This document shows, piece by piece, positions 32,912 to 42,047 of a stretch of 64,000 nucleotides of DNA. The stretch comes from S5-327 sp965116015 (GTDB taxonomy: Bacteria > Chloroflexota > Dehalococcoidia > Lucifugimonadales > Australimonadaceae), in NCBI GenBank assembly GCA_965116015.1, contig OZ220477.1, positions 124,001-188,000 on the forward strand, read 5' to 3'. The notes below the pieces were generated by a model. The model searched no databases and had not been told where the DNA came from. It saw only the letters and a program-made list of their open reading frames with translations. Every line of letters begins with the position of its first letter. The stretch's first letter is position 1. Made by a program: the position numbers and the translations under genes.

Positions 32912-32930
32912 GACTCCAAAGGAGCAGGTT

Positions 32931-33560
32931 ATGGCGACACTGAGGGACAAGCTTAGAGCGGAATCGAGAAAGTCGATGGAAAACCTCGATTATCTAGACG
33001 CGGAAGTTTCGGACTATCTGATTGCAGATCCGCTAACTCCGCACGAGGGGCATGTTGATAGTCTGCTTCGTCTCAGTGGGGAGATGCAGACTCGGAATGA
33101 ACGGATTGCAGCATCGGAGATGATCTGGGGCGTGGCTAGTCACGCTGTTGAGAACGTTGCGAAAGAGCGTGGATGGCCGACTGAAACGCACACTGACTTG
33201 TCTGATGTCGCAGAATGGATAGCTTTAGAATACGGCAAGTCAAGCAATCCTGATGCAGCGAAGGCAGCATCGAGTATAAGTTCAGGCTTCGCGTTGGCTC
33301 AGAAAGCGCATTCCAACTATTACGAGGATCAGAGCACACCGGACATCATACGGTCCCATGCTCGCACTATTCAGGACGATTTCCTTCCTGCTTTGGCGAA
33401 GGCTCATAGAGATTTGCCGATGGGGCTAGAGATGCCTGATATTCCGAGGTACAGAACGCTTCTCCTAAAGAGGCTGCAGTATGAGGCAGGTTCTTACGGG
33501 AGGCCGGAGCGTCGTAATCCGATACGGCGCACTCGCAATAGCGGGCCCAGAGCGAAGTAG
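32931..33560 (+). CDS. HEPN-like (PaREP1-type) helical protein
   Basis: 209 residues from ATG 32931 (AAAGGAG, 6-nt gap; the frame is open 22 codons earlier without an SD). All-helical. The segment SEMIWGVASHAVENVAKERGWPTETHTDL, here read as two pieces, followed by IALEYG, ALAQKAHSNYYE and an end-helix matches the pattern of archaeal/bacterial PaREP1-type HEPN proteins (W-G-x-A-x-H-A, RGW, then H-x-N-x-Y-E). HEPN proteins are often RNases in toxin-antitoxin or abortive-infection systems, but the usual R-x4-6-H catalytic motif is not obvious. Base composition is far less G-rich than its neighbours, suggesting transfer. It stands between CRISPR relics and a methyltransferase-helicase pair. Confidence 0.7.
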   Translation: MATLRDKLRAESRKSMENLDYLDAEVSDYLIADPLTPHEGHVDSLLRLSGEMQTRNERIAASEMIWGVASHAVENVAKERGWPTETHTDLSDVAEWIALEYGKSSNPDAAKAASSISSGFALAQKAHSNYYEDQSTPDIIRSHARTIQDDFLPALAKAHRDLPMGLEMPDIPRYRTLLLKRLQYEAGSYGRPERRNPIRRTRNSGPRAK

Positions 33561-33569
33561 GAGAGGGAT

Positions 33570-33586
33570 GGAGGCGCCTCCTTTTT
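33570..33586 (+). terminator. Terminator of HEPN-like gene
   Basis: Palindrome GGAGGCGCCTCC followed by TTTTT, 10 nt after the stop. The stem is short. Confidence 0.6.
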
Positions 33587-33681
33587 GGAGCGCGCCGCTG
33601 CACGGTGTAGCAGGGGCTTGGCAAATCTCCTAATGGGAAGCGCCGCACTTAGCCGCACTTAAAGGAATCGGGCTGGGGGCG

Positions 33682-33736
33682 GCGTCTCTCTTTGAACGGA
33701 GACGCTGCCGGCTGGGGTTCCGTTTGCAAACGGAAC
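33682..33736. repeat. Hairpin and perfect 20-nt palindrome between HEPN and methyltransferase genes
   Basis: GCGTCTC (33682-33688) pairs with GAGACGC (33699-33705). GTTCCGTTTGCAAACGGAAC (33717-33736) is a perfect palindrome, a candidate operator or second terminator. The remaining part of the 312-nt gap (33561-33872) has no gene. Confidence 0.6.
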
Positions 33737-33737
33737 A

Positions 33738-33812
33738 GGGCTGAGGGGGCGCTGGACTTTGGTTGCTTGGCGGGGTAGTGTCTGACACCCTGCGCGCTGA
33801 GGCGAGCGGGTA
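33738..33812 (+). repeat. Leader-like segment with one degenerate CRISPR repeat (copy 2)
   Basis: Matches 32579-32652: GGGGCGCTGGACTTTGGTTG, then CTTGGCGGGGTAG, then TGACACCCTGCGCGCTGAGG. Downstream there is no second repeat. It precedes the methyltransferase gene start at 33873. Confidence 0.55.
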
Positions 33813-33872
33813 GTTGCTTTGCCGGCTGGTTGTTCAGGCGGTTTGTTAGTTGTTCAAGGGGAGGGTAGGGGT

Positions 33873-36800
33873 ATGACTTCGTGCGCGGATGGGATGGGGT
33901 TGCGGTTTGAGGGGATGTTTGGGAGGGGGGTGGAGTGGGGTCTGCAGGGGGGGCCGTCGGCTGTGGTTTGGGAGTTGCCGGCGCACCATTTGTTGTGGTC
34001 GGAGAGCGTTAGCGAGAGGGATGCGCGGCGGTTGTGGGAGGCGCGGAAGGGGAATCGGGGGTATGCGGTTGTGCTGGTTGCGCCGGCAGGCGGGGGCGCC
34101 GACGCTTCTACGGTGAGGGTTATCGGCCCGCAGGAGCCGGAGCCGGCGCGGGAGCTGCCTGCTGGGCGCGTGCTGTCGCTGCTGGAGGCGAGCCGGGGTT
34201 TGTCGGCGCGGGAGGCGGCGTCGTTTCTGAGCCGGGAGTTCAGCCGGATCGAGGAGTCGGTGGTTCCCGGGGTTCGGGTGAAGGATCTGCTGACTCCGCA
34301 TTTTCTGCGGGAGCGTTTGGGGGTGGGGGATAGCAGGCGGCGGCTGTCGGAGGAGGCGGGGCGGTTGGGGGGCGCGGACGTTGGGGAGTGGCGGTCGCTG
34401 TTCCGGGGTCTGGGGTATGAGTTGGAGGCGCTTCCGGGGAGGGGGCATCTGTTGCGGAGCGGGGGGGCTCCGGTGGCGGTTGTGCATCCGTATGGGGATC
34501 CGGGGCAGTTCAGCCGGGTGACGGAGCGGGAGGAGTTTCCGGAGGGGATGGCGCTGGCGGATTGCGAGAGGGAGGGGGCGCACTGGGCGATTCTGTGGGC
34601 GCCGAACCGGTACAGGTTGTTTCAGCGGCGTCCTGAGGTTGGGCCGGCGACGGGTCAGTATCTGGAGGTGGCTACTGCGGAGCTGGATGAGGGGAGCCGG
34701 GCGTATCTGGGGCTGTTTGCTCCGGAGATGCTGAAGGAGGACGGGCTGCTGACGGGGTGGGCTCGGGACGCGAGGGATTTCGGGGAGGAGTTGCGGAAGG
34801 GTCTGGAGGAGCGTTTGCGGATCGTTGCTCTTCCGCGCATCGCGAAGGGTTTGGGGGCGTTCTGCGAGTCGAGGGGGATGTCGCTGGACAAGGAGAGATT
34901 GGAGGAGATCGAGAAGGCGGCGCTGACGCTGGTGTTCCGTTTGATGTTCCTGCTGCATACGGAGGCTCGCGGCTATCTGCCTGTGGGGTCGGCGGCGTAT
35001 CGAAAGCACAGTGCGCGGGAGCTGGCTGATGACGCGCGGGCGGCTGTGTCGGCTGCGCCGAGCCAGGGGTCTACGCTGTTGTGGGATCGGTTGCGGACGC
35101 TGGCGCGGATGGTGCGCGTGGGGAACTCGGCGGCGGGGGTTCCGGCGTACAACGGGAGCTTGTTCGCGGGGGATGGTTTTCCGGGGAGCGAGCTGTTGGA
35201 GGAGGCGTCGATCGCGGATGCGTATCTGGCGCCTGCTATTGAGGCGATCGCTTTCGACAAGCCGGAGGCGGAGGGGCGCAAGGGGAGGAGGGGACGGTCG
35301 CGCGGGAGCGAGGGGGACGGCGCTGGGTCGGCGGGGCTGGCGGGGCTGGACTATGCGGGGTTGCAGGTTGGGCATCTGGGGGCGATCTATGAGGCGCTGC
35401 TGGGGCTGCGGCTGACTCGGGCTCCTGAGGATCTGGTGTATGACGGCAGGGGCAAGAACGATTTTTATCGTCCGGTTCGCTCCGACGATAAGCCTGGGGC
35501 GGCGCCGGATGTGAGGAGGGCGGAGCTTTACTATCAGACGGAGGCTGGGGGTCGCAAGGCGGGAGGGGTGTTCTATACGCGGCACGAGTTTGTTGATCAT
35601 CTGTTGAAGAATTCGCTGGCGCCTGCGCTCGACGCTCATCTGGAGGAGGTGGGGGAGCTTGCGGGGAGGGATCCGGGGGCGGCGGCGCGGCAGTTGTTCG
35701 ATTTCTCGGTGGTTGATCCGGCGATGGGGAGCGCTCATTTCCTTACGGCGGCGCTGGCTATGATGGCGGACCGGATCGAGCGGTTTCTTGCGGAGGTTGG
35801 GGGGTTGCCGGGGATCGCGGAGCAGCTTAGCGAGTTGAGGGTGAAGTCGCCGGGGGGCGGGGATGCGGGTCAGGAGCCGGAGGATGGGGATCTGCTGCGG
35901 AGGCTGATTCTGAAGCGGTGCATCTATGGGGTGGATGTTGAGCCGATGGCGGTGGAGATTGCGAACGTTACGCTGTGGCTGGCGTCGTTCGTGCCGGGGC
36001 TTGCGCTGTCGTATCTGGGGAGCAATCTGAGGTGCGGGGATGCGCTTATCGGGGTGGCTGATGCGTCGGTTGTGGGGGCGAGCGATAGTCCGCTTTTCAC
36101 GGGGGAGTGGGTGAAGGGGGCTATGAAGCGGGCGGCGGAGTTGCAAGAGGAGCAGGCGGCTATTCCTGACCGTACGCCGGAGGAGGTTGAGCGCTCCAGG
36201 GAGCTGGAAGCGCTACGGAATGAGGCGACTGCGGGGCTGCGGGACGCGTTCAATCTGTGGGCGGCGGAGCCGCTGGGGCTGAGGGGGGCGCGGCACGTTC
36301 TGGAGACTGAGGGGGCGGCTATCGTTCAGAAGGGCGCCGCGCGTTCCGCTAAGGCGGAGGCGGCGATTGGGGAGGCGTCGGGGGTTGCTGGGCGTTACCG
36401 GTTCTTTCACTGGCCGCTGGAGTTTCCGAGCATCTTTCACCGGAAGCGGCCGGGGTTCGATGTGGTGGTAGGCAACCCGCCGTGGAACAAGGCAACTGTC
36501 GAGGAGCACGCCTTTTACGCTCTGCGGAACCCGGGACTGCGGGGAGTACGAAACTTGGCGGAGCGAAGAGAGCGCATCGCTGAGCTCGACGGGCGAAATC
36601 CTGGCTGGCGGGTGGAGTTCGACGCTCAAGGGGAGAAGCTGGCGGTTCTAAGGGGGTTCTTTTCGGGGGGAGGGGGGTATCGGCTTCAAGGAGTCGGCGC
36701 CACCGACCTCTACCAGCTATTCTGCGAGCGGTATAGCCACTTGACGCGTGAAGAAGGGCGTTTGGGGGTTGTGCTGCCCAGGACGGCATTTCTGGCTGAA

Positions 36801-37988
36801 GGGGCTAAGGGGTTTAGGAAGTGGTTGTTTGAGGAAACATCGGTAGCAACTGTCGATATTCTTCTCAACAGGAAGCACTGGGCATTCGATATGCATGCCA
36901 GCTACACAATCGCGCTGCTGACTAGTCAGCGTAAGGCTCCGACTGATGGCGCCTCCTTTCGCGTTGCAGGGCCTCTTGCCAGTCTTGAAGAATTTGATGA
37001 AGCCGTAAACGGGGAGGGAATCCACGTCAGGGCATCCACGCTAGGAGCTTCCCGCATAGTTCCGCTGACACCAAGCCAGCTGCATATGGATGTGCTCGTC
37101 AAACTGCGGGGTGGTGCGCAATTTGAAGCGTTGGAAATTCCTCAAACCGCGAATTTTGGAGACTCTCTTTTTAGGACAGAGAGTCTCCAAAATTCAACAG
37201 GGCGCGCTGCTGCGTCTCGAGCATCTCCACATAGGGAGCTAGACGAGACGCAGCAGCGCGCCCTGTTCTCTCACTCCCAAGGGGTCCCGGTTTGGAAAGG
37301 CCGGTCGTTCAGCCAGTATGACCCGCACGGAAGAGAGCCTGCTGGATACGCCATATGGGATGACGTGCTTTCATTCGTACAGCAAAAGCGGAAGAGTTCA
37401 TCAGTGTTCAAGAGCTTGTTCCAGGTCAAAGAACTTGATAACGCAAGCACTCATCCGCTGCACTGCTCTCGAGTAGCATTTCGTGAGGTCTCTAGTCGTA
37501 CGAACTCGCGCACAGCAATAGCTTGTCTGGTTCCTCCGTGTACACCACTGACGCATTCTGCGCCGTACGTAGTTTTCGGCAGCGATTGGGCACCGCTTGG
37601 GAAGATGTTCGTTCTGGGCATATTGAACAGTATTCCATTCGACTGGCAGGCTCGGAGATATGTCGAGACTCATTTGACATTCTTCATACTCAATATGATG
37701 TGCTTTCCGGGGTTGGGGGATACGGCTTGGGAGCGAATCGGGAGGCTTGCGGCTCGGTTGTCGTGCGTGGACGATCGGTTCTCGGGGTTCGCGGCTGAGG
37801 CTGGGGTGGAGTGCGGTCCGTTGTCGGCGGGGGAGCGGGATGGTATGAGGTCGGAGATCGATGCGCTGGTGGCTCGGGCGTACGGTCTGACGGGGGATGA
37901 GTTGCGGTTCGTGTTCACGGACTTTACGGAGAGCGCTGTGTCGCTGGCTTATCGCGAGCGGACGCTGGAGTGGTTCGAGCGTTTGTGA
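33873..37988 (+). CDS. Giant adenine-specific DNA methyltransferase / type IIG-like restriction-modification protein
   Basis: 1371 residues from ATG 33873. An N-terminal region of about 560 residues of unknown fold precedes an N6-adenine methyltransferase core: motif I VDPAMGSAHFLTAAL near residue 614 (the usual DPACGSGxF with two changes), the YGVDVEPMAVEIANVTLW segment, and motif IV VVVGNPPWN near residue 868. NPPW is the PglX/Eco57I style. After it come EEGRLGVVLPRTAFLA and a C-terminal target-recognition part. From about 36900 to 37720 base composition shifts away from the G-rich pattern, as expected for an exchanged specificity region. No PD-ExK nuclease motif was spotted. The helicase-nuclease gene 199 nt downstream is its probable restriction partner. 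Confidence 0.88.
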   Translation: MTSCADGMGLRFEGMFGRGVEWGLQGGPSAVVWELPAHHLLWSESVSERDARRLWEARKGNRGYAVVLVAPAGGGADASTVRVIGPQEPEPARELPAGRVLSLLEASRGLSAREAASFLSREFSRIEESVVPGVRVKDLLTPHFLRERLGVGDSRRRLSEEAGRLGGADVGEWRSLFRGLGYELEALPGRGHLLRSGGAPVAVVHPYGDPGQFSRVTEREEFPEGMALADCEREGAHWAILWAPNRYRLFQRRPEVGPATGQYLEVATAELDEGSRAYLGLFAPEMLKEDGLLTGWARDARDFGEELRKGLEERLRIVALPRIAKGLGAFCESRGMSLDKERLEEIEKAALTLVFRLMFLLHTEARGYLPVGSAAYRKHSARELADDARAAVSAAPSQGSTLLWDRLRTLARMVRVGNSAAGVPAYNGSLFAGDGFPGSELLEEASIADAYLAPAIEAIAFDKPEAEGRKGRRGRSRGSEGDGAGSAGLAGLDYAGLQVGHLGAIYEALLGLRLTRAPEDLVYDGRGKNDFYRPVRSDDKPGAAPDVRRAELYYQTEAGGRKAGGVFYTRHEFVDHLLKNSLAPALDAHLEEVGELAGRDPGAAARQLFDFSVVDPAMGSAHFLTAALAMMADRIERFLAEVGGLPGIAEQLSELRVKSPGGGDAGQEPEDGDLLRRLILKRCIYGVDVEPMAVEIANVTLWLASFVPGLALSYLGSNLRCGDALIGVADASVVGASDSPLFTGEWVKGAMKRAAELQEEQAAIPDRTPEEVERSRELEALRNEATAGLRDAFNLWAAEPLGLRGARHVLETEGAAIVQKGAARSAKAEAAIGEASGVAGRYRFFHWPLEFPSIFHRKRPGFDVVVGNPPWNKATVEEHAFYALRNPGLRGVRNLAERRERIAELDGRNPGWRVEFDAQGEKLAVLRGFFSGGGGYRLQGVGATDLYQLFCERYSHLTREEGRLGVVLPRTAFLAEGAKGFRKWLFEETSVATVDILLNRKHWAFDMHASYTIALLTSQRKAPTDGASFRVAGPLASLEEFDEAVNGEGIHVRASTLGASRIVPLTPSQLHMDVLVKLRGGAQFEALEIPQTANFGDSLFRTESLQNSTGRAAASRASPHRELDETQQRALFSHSQGVPVWKGRSFSQYDPHGREPAGYAIWDDVLSFVQQKRKSSSVFKSLFQVKELDNASTHPLHCSRVAFREVSSRTNSRTAIACLVPPCTPLTHSAPYVVFGSDWAPLGKMFVLGILNSIPFDWQARRYVETHLTFFILNMMCFPGLGDTAWERIGRLAARLSCVDDRFSGFAAEAGVECGPLSAGERDGMRSEIDALVARAYGLTGDELRFVFTDFTESAVSLAYRERTLEWFERL
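37151..37195. repeat. Perfect 18-bp inverted repeat inside the methyltransferase gene
   Basis: Arms GAATTTTGGAGACTCTCT (37151-37168) and its reverse complement (37178-37195), loop TTTTAGGAC. Lies fully in frame and encodes NFGDSLFRTESLQN. Confidence 0.97.
37196..37267. repeat. Perfect 24-bp inverted repeat inside the methyltransferase gene
   Basis: Arms AACAGGGCGCGCTGCTGCGT plus CTCG (37196-37219) and the exact reverse complement (37244-37267), loop of 24 nt (37220-37243). Directly abuts the 18-bp inverted repeat; together they form two tandem hairpins over 117 nt. Confidence 0.97.
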
Positions 37989-38010
37989 GGGTTGGGCGGG
38001 TTGGGTGGTT

Positions 38011-38140
38011 GTGAGGCGCGAGGTCGGGCAGCTGTGATGGGGGGGACGCGAGGTTGGGCGGTTGCGAGGAGTGTGTGAGGCGCGAGGCCGGGCAGCTGTG
38101 ATGGGGGGCGCGAGGTTGGGCGGTTGTGAGGGGCGCAGGA
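38011..38140. repeat. 64-nt tandem repeat between methyltransferase and helicase genes
   Basis: GTGAGGCGCGAGG starts at 38011 and again at 38075; each is followed by CGGGCAGCTGTGATGGGGGG and GCGAGGTTGGGCGGTTG. A partial third copy follows. About two and a half units in the 199-nt gap before the helicase gene. Confidence 0.75.
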
Positions 38141-38187
38141 TTGGGAGGGATGTAGCGGCGGCTTGGAGAACGGAGGAGGAGAGGGTT

Positions 38188-41100
38188 ATGGCTATGGGGT
38201 CTGGGTTTGGGGGCGGGTCTTATGAGTTGGTGGATAATGGCAAGTTTGGGAAGCATAGGGATGCGCTGGGGTGGCTGGGGAGCCATTACGGGAATACGCT
38301 GAATGTGGCGACGGGGTATGTGAGCCTGGAGGGTTTGGATGCGCTGGCGAGGGTGGCGGGGGGACGGGCGGAGGGGACGCGGTTGCTTATCGGGTCGGCG
38401 CCGTCGTCGGAGGATCTGGTGGGGAGGGAGGTCGAGACGGTGCGGAGCCGGTTCGAGCGGTCGCGTCAGGCGCTGAGGCGGGAGCGGGATTTCTCGGCGT
38501 TTCCGGCGTCGCGTCGGGCGGTTCTGGAGCGCGTTGCGGAGTTCGTGGGGTCGGGGGATGTGGAGACGCGGCGTTACCATCTGGGGTTTCTGCATGGGAA
38601 GGCGTATATCTTGGGGGAGTTTGGGGATCGGACGGTGGGGGCTGGGGCGGCTTTGGTTTCGTCGGCGAATCTTACGAGGGGAGGTTTGGCGCAGAATCTG
38701 GAGTTGGGGATGGTTCATTATCAGCCGAATGTTGTGCGTATGGCGCTGGAGTGGTATGAGGGTTTGTGGGAGGAGTCGGTGGATTTTCGGGAGGGGTTGC
38801 TGGAGTTGCTGCGTCCGCCGTCGCTGGAGGTTGATGCGAGGACGGTGTTTCTGCGGGCGCTGCTGGAGCTGTACGAGGGGGATCTGGGGGGCGAAGAGCG
38901 GGGGGATGTGGGCGGGGGCGGGGGTTTGGTCGAGTTTCAGCGGGACGGGTTTGTGCGGGCGAAGCGGATTCTGAATCGTTACGGGGGGGTTCTGTATGCG
39001 GACGGGGTTGGGATGGGGAAGACGGAGATCGGGATCGAGTTCGTGAGGGAGTATACGCGGGAGTTGGGGCTGCATGCGTTGATTATCTCGCCGGCGCAGT
39101 TGCGGGATCGGTTGTGGGAGCAGCGGTTGAGCGAGGCGAATCTGGCGGGGGATGTTGTTTCGTATCAGGAGTTGGCGCAGGACAGGCAATTGGGCGGGGG
39201 GCGCAGGGTTCTGCGGGTGGACAAGGATGTGTACCGGTTGGTTGTTATCGATGAGGCGCATGCGTATCGCAATGTGGGGAATACGTGGTATGCGGCGCTG
39301 GATCGGTTGATGGGGGGCACTTCGAAGAAGCTGCTGTTGCTGACGGCGACTCCGGTGAACAATTCGTTGTGGGACTTGCATAACTTGTTTCTGTTGTTCG
39401 GGCGTCATGACAGCGCGTTCAGCGGGAAGCCGCTGCGGATTCCGAGCTTGGGGCGGTTCTTTAAGAGGGAGATGTCGCGAACGGGGGAGACGTCGGGGGA
39501 GCGGTTGTTTCCGCTAATCGACGCGCTGACGGTGCGTCGGGACAGGGCGTTCGTTATGAAGCATTATCCGGGGACGAAGTTCGCGGACGGGACGGTGGTG
39601 AAGTTTCCGGAGCCGGAGTTGCGGGAGCGTCGGTACGATCTGGACAGCGCTCATCCGGGGATCGTTCAGGCGGTTCACGATGGGATAGAGCATCTGACGA
39701 TGGCGCGCTACCGGCAGTCGGCGTACCGGTTGGATGGCGTGGGGGAGTCGGCGTCGGAGGAGGCTCTGGCGGGGCTGATACGGTCGCAGCTGCTGAAGCG
39801 ATTCGAGTCGTCGTGGCACGCGGCGCTGGAGACGGTGAAGCGGATGCACGATGGGAATGAGCGCGCGTTGCTGGCGGTGGAGAGCGGGGGAGCGGCGCCG
39901 GTTGCGGATGCGGTTCGGGATCTGGGGGGAGATTCGGGGGAGGATGATTCGGGTCTGAGCGCGGATCTGGTGGAGGAGGCGATGTCGTCGGGGGGAGCTG
40001 GCGGGGGGGAGGTCAGTGGTCGGTTTCTGGAGGACTTGGGGAGGGATAGGGGGGTTCTGGGGGAGTTGCTGGCGTCGCTGGAGAGTTTGCGGGGGGCTCG
40101 GGATCCGAAGCTGGAGGCGCTGGGGGAGATCATGGGGTCGACGCGTTCGAAGAAGGTTGCGATCTTCACGGCGTTCCAAGATACGGCGAGCTATCTGCGG
40201 GGGGAGTTCGAGAGGGATCCGGGGCTGCTGGGAGGGCGCAGCTGGACGGCGGCGATAGGGTCGAGTATGGATGCGAGCGATCGGATGAGGGAGCTCGAGC
40301 GGTTCTGTCCGGAGTCGGTGAGCGGGGAGGAGGGTCGCGTTCCGGAGCGCGGGGAGGTGGATGTTCTTCTGAGCACGGACATATTGTCGGAGGGGCAGAA
40401 TCTGCAGCAGGCGCAGGCTGTGGTGTCGTTCGATATGCCGTGGAATCCGCAGCGTGTGGTTCAGCGGAATGGTCGGATCATCAGGCTTCGGAGTCCGCAT
40501 GATGCGGCGTATCTGTATACGATGCTTCCGAAGCGTGGGGATCTGGATCGGTTGCTGAGGCTGGAGGCGAGGCTTCAGGCGAAGGTGAGGGCGGCGAACG
40601 CGTCGGTGGGGATGGAGTCGCAGGTGCTGGAGGGCGTGGAGGCGGAGTCGCAGGTGTATGCGGATCTGGCGGGGTTTGTGGAGCGTCTTGCGGGGGGGGA
40701 CGCGTCGTTGCTGGAGGAGGGGGAGGTTGTTGGGGGGGAGGGGGGATCCGGGTTCGAGGGGGAGGATTTCCGGTTGCGTTTGCGGAGGGCGGCGGAGGAG
40801 GGGGAGCTGGGGCGTTTGCGGGGGTTGCCGTGGGGGGTGGGGTCGGCGTTGGCGCGGAGGTCTGGGGGGATGTCGGAGGCGGGGGTGTTCTTCGCTTGCC
40901 GGACGCGGGGCGGGGATCGTTACTGGCGGATGGTGAGCGTGTCGGGTAAGGTTACGCATCGGGAGGATCTGCCGATGCTTCGGCTGATAGATCCGGGGGA
41001 GGAGCAGGGGGTTCCGATTCCGGGGGATATTGATCTGGAGGGGTTGTTCGGGGTTGCGGCGGCGGATATCTGCGCGGCGCATAATGCGATGCTTGATCCG

Positions 41101-41430
41101 GAGGCGCGTTTCGGGTCGCTTCCGGCGGTTCAGCGGTGGGCGCTGGATGTTCTGCGGTGTGCGTCGGCGCCGGGGGGGAGGGAGTTCGACGAGGCGGATG
41201 CGGCTCTGTCGGCGGGGAGGGGGAATCTGGCGCGTCGGGCGCTATCGGAGGTTCGGCGGGAGCACGAGGGCGGGGGGATGTCGGTGGGGGAGTGCGCTCG
41301 GAGGATCGTGGGGGTGGCAAGGGAGTTTGGTCTGCGGGCGGTGGAGTCTGCGCCGGCGCCGGAGCGGATCACTGAGGGTGATTTGGGGGTTGTTTGCTAT
41401 CAGGTTGTGCTGCCTGCGGGGGGAGGGTAG
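38188..41430 (+). CDS. PLD-family nuclease fused to SNF2-type helicase
   Basis: 1080 residues from ATG 38188 (strong purine-rich SD). N-terminal phospholipase D-like domain: His136-Gly-Lys in GFLHGKAYILG with a downstream SSANLTRGGLAQN, the HKD half-motif of nucleases such as NgoFVII. Then an SF2 motor: Walker A ADGVGMGKTEIG near 273, DEAH box VVIDEAHAYRN near 355, motif III LLLTATPVNN, a long insertion, and motifs V-VI DILSEGQNLQQAQ and PQRVVQRNGRIIRL near 750-766. C-terminal 300 residues unknown. Such fusions act as the restriction arm of methyltransferase-linked defence; the arrangement recalls DrmC/DrmD functions of DISARM merged in one chain. No drmA or drmB is present. Confidence 0.9.
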   Translation: MAMGSGFGGGSYELVDNGKFGKHRDALGWLGSHYGNTLNVATGYVSLEGLDALARVAGGRAEGTRLLIGSAPSSEDLVGREVETVRSRFERSRQALRRERDFSAFPASRRAVLERVAEFVGSGDVETRRYHLGFLHGKAYILGEFGDRTVGAGAALVSSANLTRGGLAQNLELGMVHYQPNVVRMALEWYEGLWEESVDFREGLLELLRPPSLEVDARTVFLRALLELYEGDLGGEERGDVGGGGGLVEFQRDGFVRAKRILNRYGGVLYADGVGMGKTEIGIEFVREYTRELGLHALIISPAQLRDRLWEQRLSEANLAGDVVSYQELAQDRQLGGGRRVLRVDKDVYRLVVIDEAHAYRNVGNTWYAALDRLMGGTSKKLLLLTATPVNNSLWDLHNLFLLFGRHDSAFSGKPLRIPSLGRFFKREMSRTGETSGERLFPLIDALTVRRDRAFVMKHYPGTKFADGTVVKFPEPELRERRYDLDSAHPGIVQAVHDGIEHLTMARYRQSAYRLDGVGESASEEALAGLIRSQLLKRFESSWHAALETVKRMHDGNERALLAVESGGAAPVADAVRDLGGDSGEDDSGLSADLVEEAMSSGGAGGGEVSGRFLEDLGRDRGVLGELLASLESLRGARDPKLEALGEIMGSTRSKKVAIFTAFQDTASYLRGEFERDPGLLGGRSWTAAIGSSMDASDRMRELERFCPESVSGEEGRVPERGEVDVLLSTDILSEGQNLQQAQAVVSFDMPWNPQRVVQRNGRIIRLRSPHDAAYLYTMLPKRGDLDRLLRLEARLQAKVRAANASVGMESQVLEGVEAESQVYADLAGFVERLAGGDASLLEEGEVVGGEGGSGFEGEDFRLRLRRAAEEGELGRLRGLPWGVGSALARRSGGMSEAGVFFACRTRGGDRYWRMVSVSGKVTHREDLPMLRLIDPGEEQGVPIPGDIDLEGLFGVAAADICAAHNAMLDPEARFGSLPAVQRWALDVLRCASAPGGREFDEADAALSAGRGNLARRALSEVRREHEGGGMSVGECARRIVGVAREFGLRAVESAPAPERITEGDLGVVCYQVVLPAGGG

Positions 41431-42047
41431 GGGGCGAGGCGCGCATGGGGGGCGTCGGGGGGGGGGGGGGCGCTGGGCGGAGGGGGGCGTCGGGGGAGCG
41501 AGGGGGTGGGCGGGGATGATGTTGGCGTCTGCTCCGGGGTAGTAGGCTTGTCCGTCGGGTGGGCCACGTCGCGGCGGGGCGGCAGGGGTGGCTGTTGGGG
41601 CACTGGTTTCTGGGGGGTGCGGGCGGCGGCGGTTGGGGGGTGGGGTGGGTGGCTGCTGGGGCGTTGGCCTCTTGGGAGGCGCGGGCGGCTGGGGTTGGGG
41701 TGGATAGCGGTTGCGGTGGATAGCTGTTGCGGTGTTTGGCCTTATGGGAGGCGCGAGAGGCTGAGGGCGGGGTTCGGCAGTGGGTGGCTGTTGGGGGGTT
41801 GGTTTCTGGGGGGCGGTTGGGGGTTGGGGCTGGGGGTGTGGTTTTCGTTGGGGGAGTGTAGCGGCCGCCTTGAAGCTGGGGGGACGGCGCCGGTATAATT
41901 CGAGGGCGCAGTAGACACTGGCAGTCCCGCGTCAGCCATTCCTGCATTGGGCGGTGGAGTGCGGTTGGCGCGATTCGGGGGGCGGGTTGCTTCCGGGGGT
42001 TGCTCGGCTGATGGGCGCGTATTCGTAGAGTTGCAGGAGGTTGTTCG
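41431..42047. repeat. G-rich gap with degenerate 61-65-nt tandem units
   Basis: No gene in 617 nt. Units beginning GGTGGCTG lie at 41587, 41648 and 41783, with a variant (TAGCTGTTGCGG) at 41719; each continues TTGGGG...TTGGYYTCTTGGGRGGCG. The first interval is 61 nt but conservation spans most of the unit, so it is a minisatellite, not a CRISPR. Poly-G at 41457-41469. An SD (GCAGGAGG) precedes the next gene. Confidence 0.7.

Noticed and set aside
41587..41840. 61-nt interval suggesting another CRISPR relic
   Set aside because: Similarity extends over most of the unit, later intervals differ (about 71 and 64), and there is no I-E-like hairpin; a minisatellite explains it.
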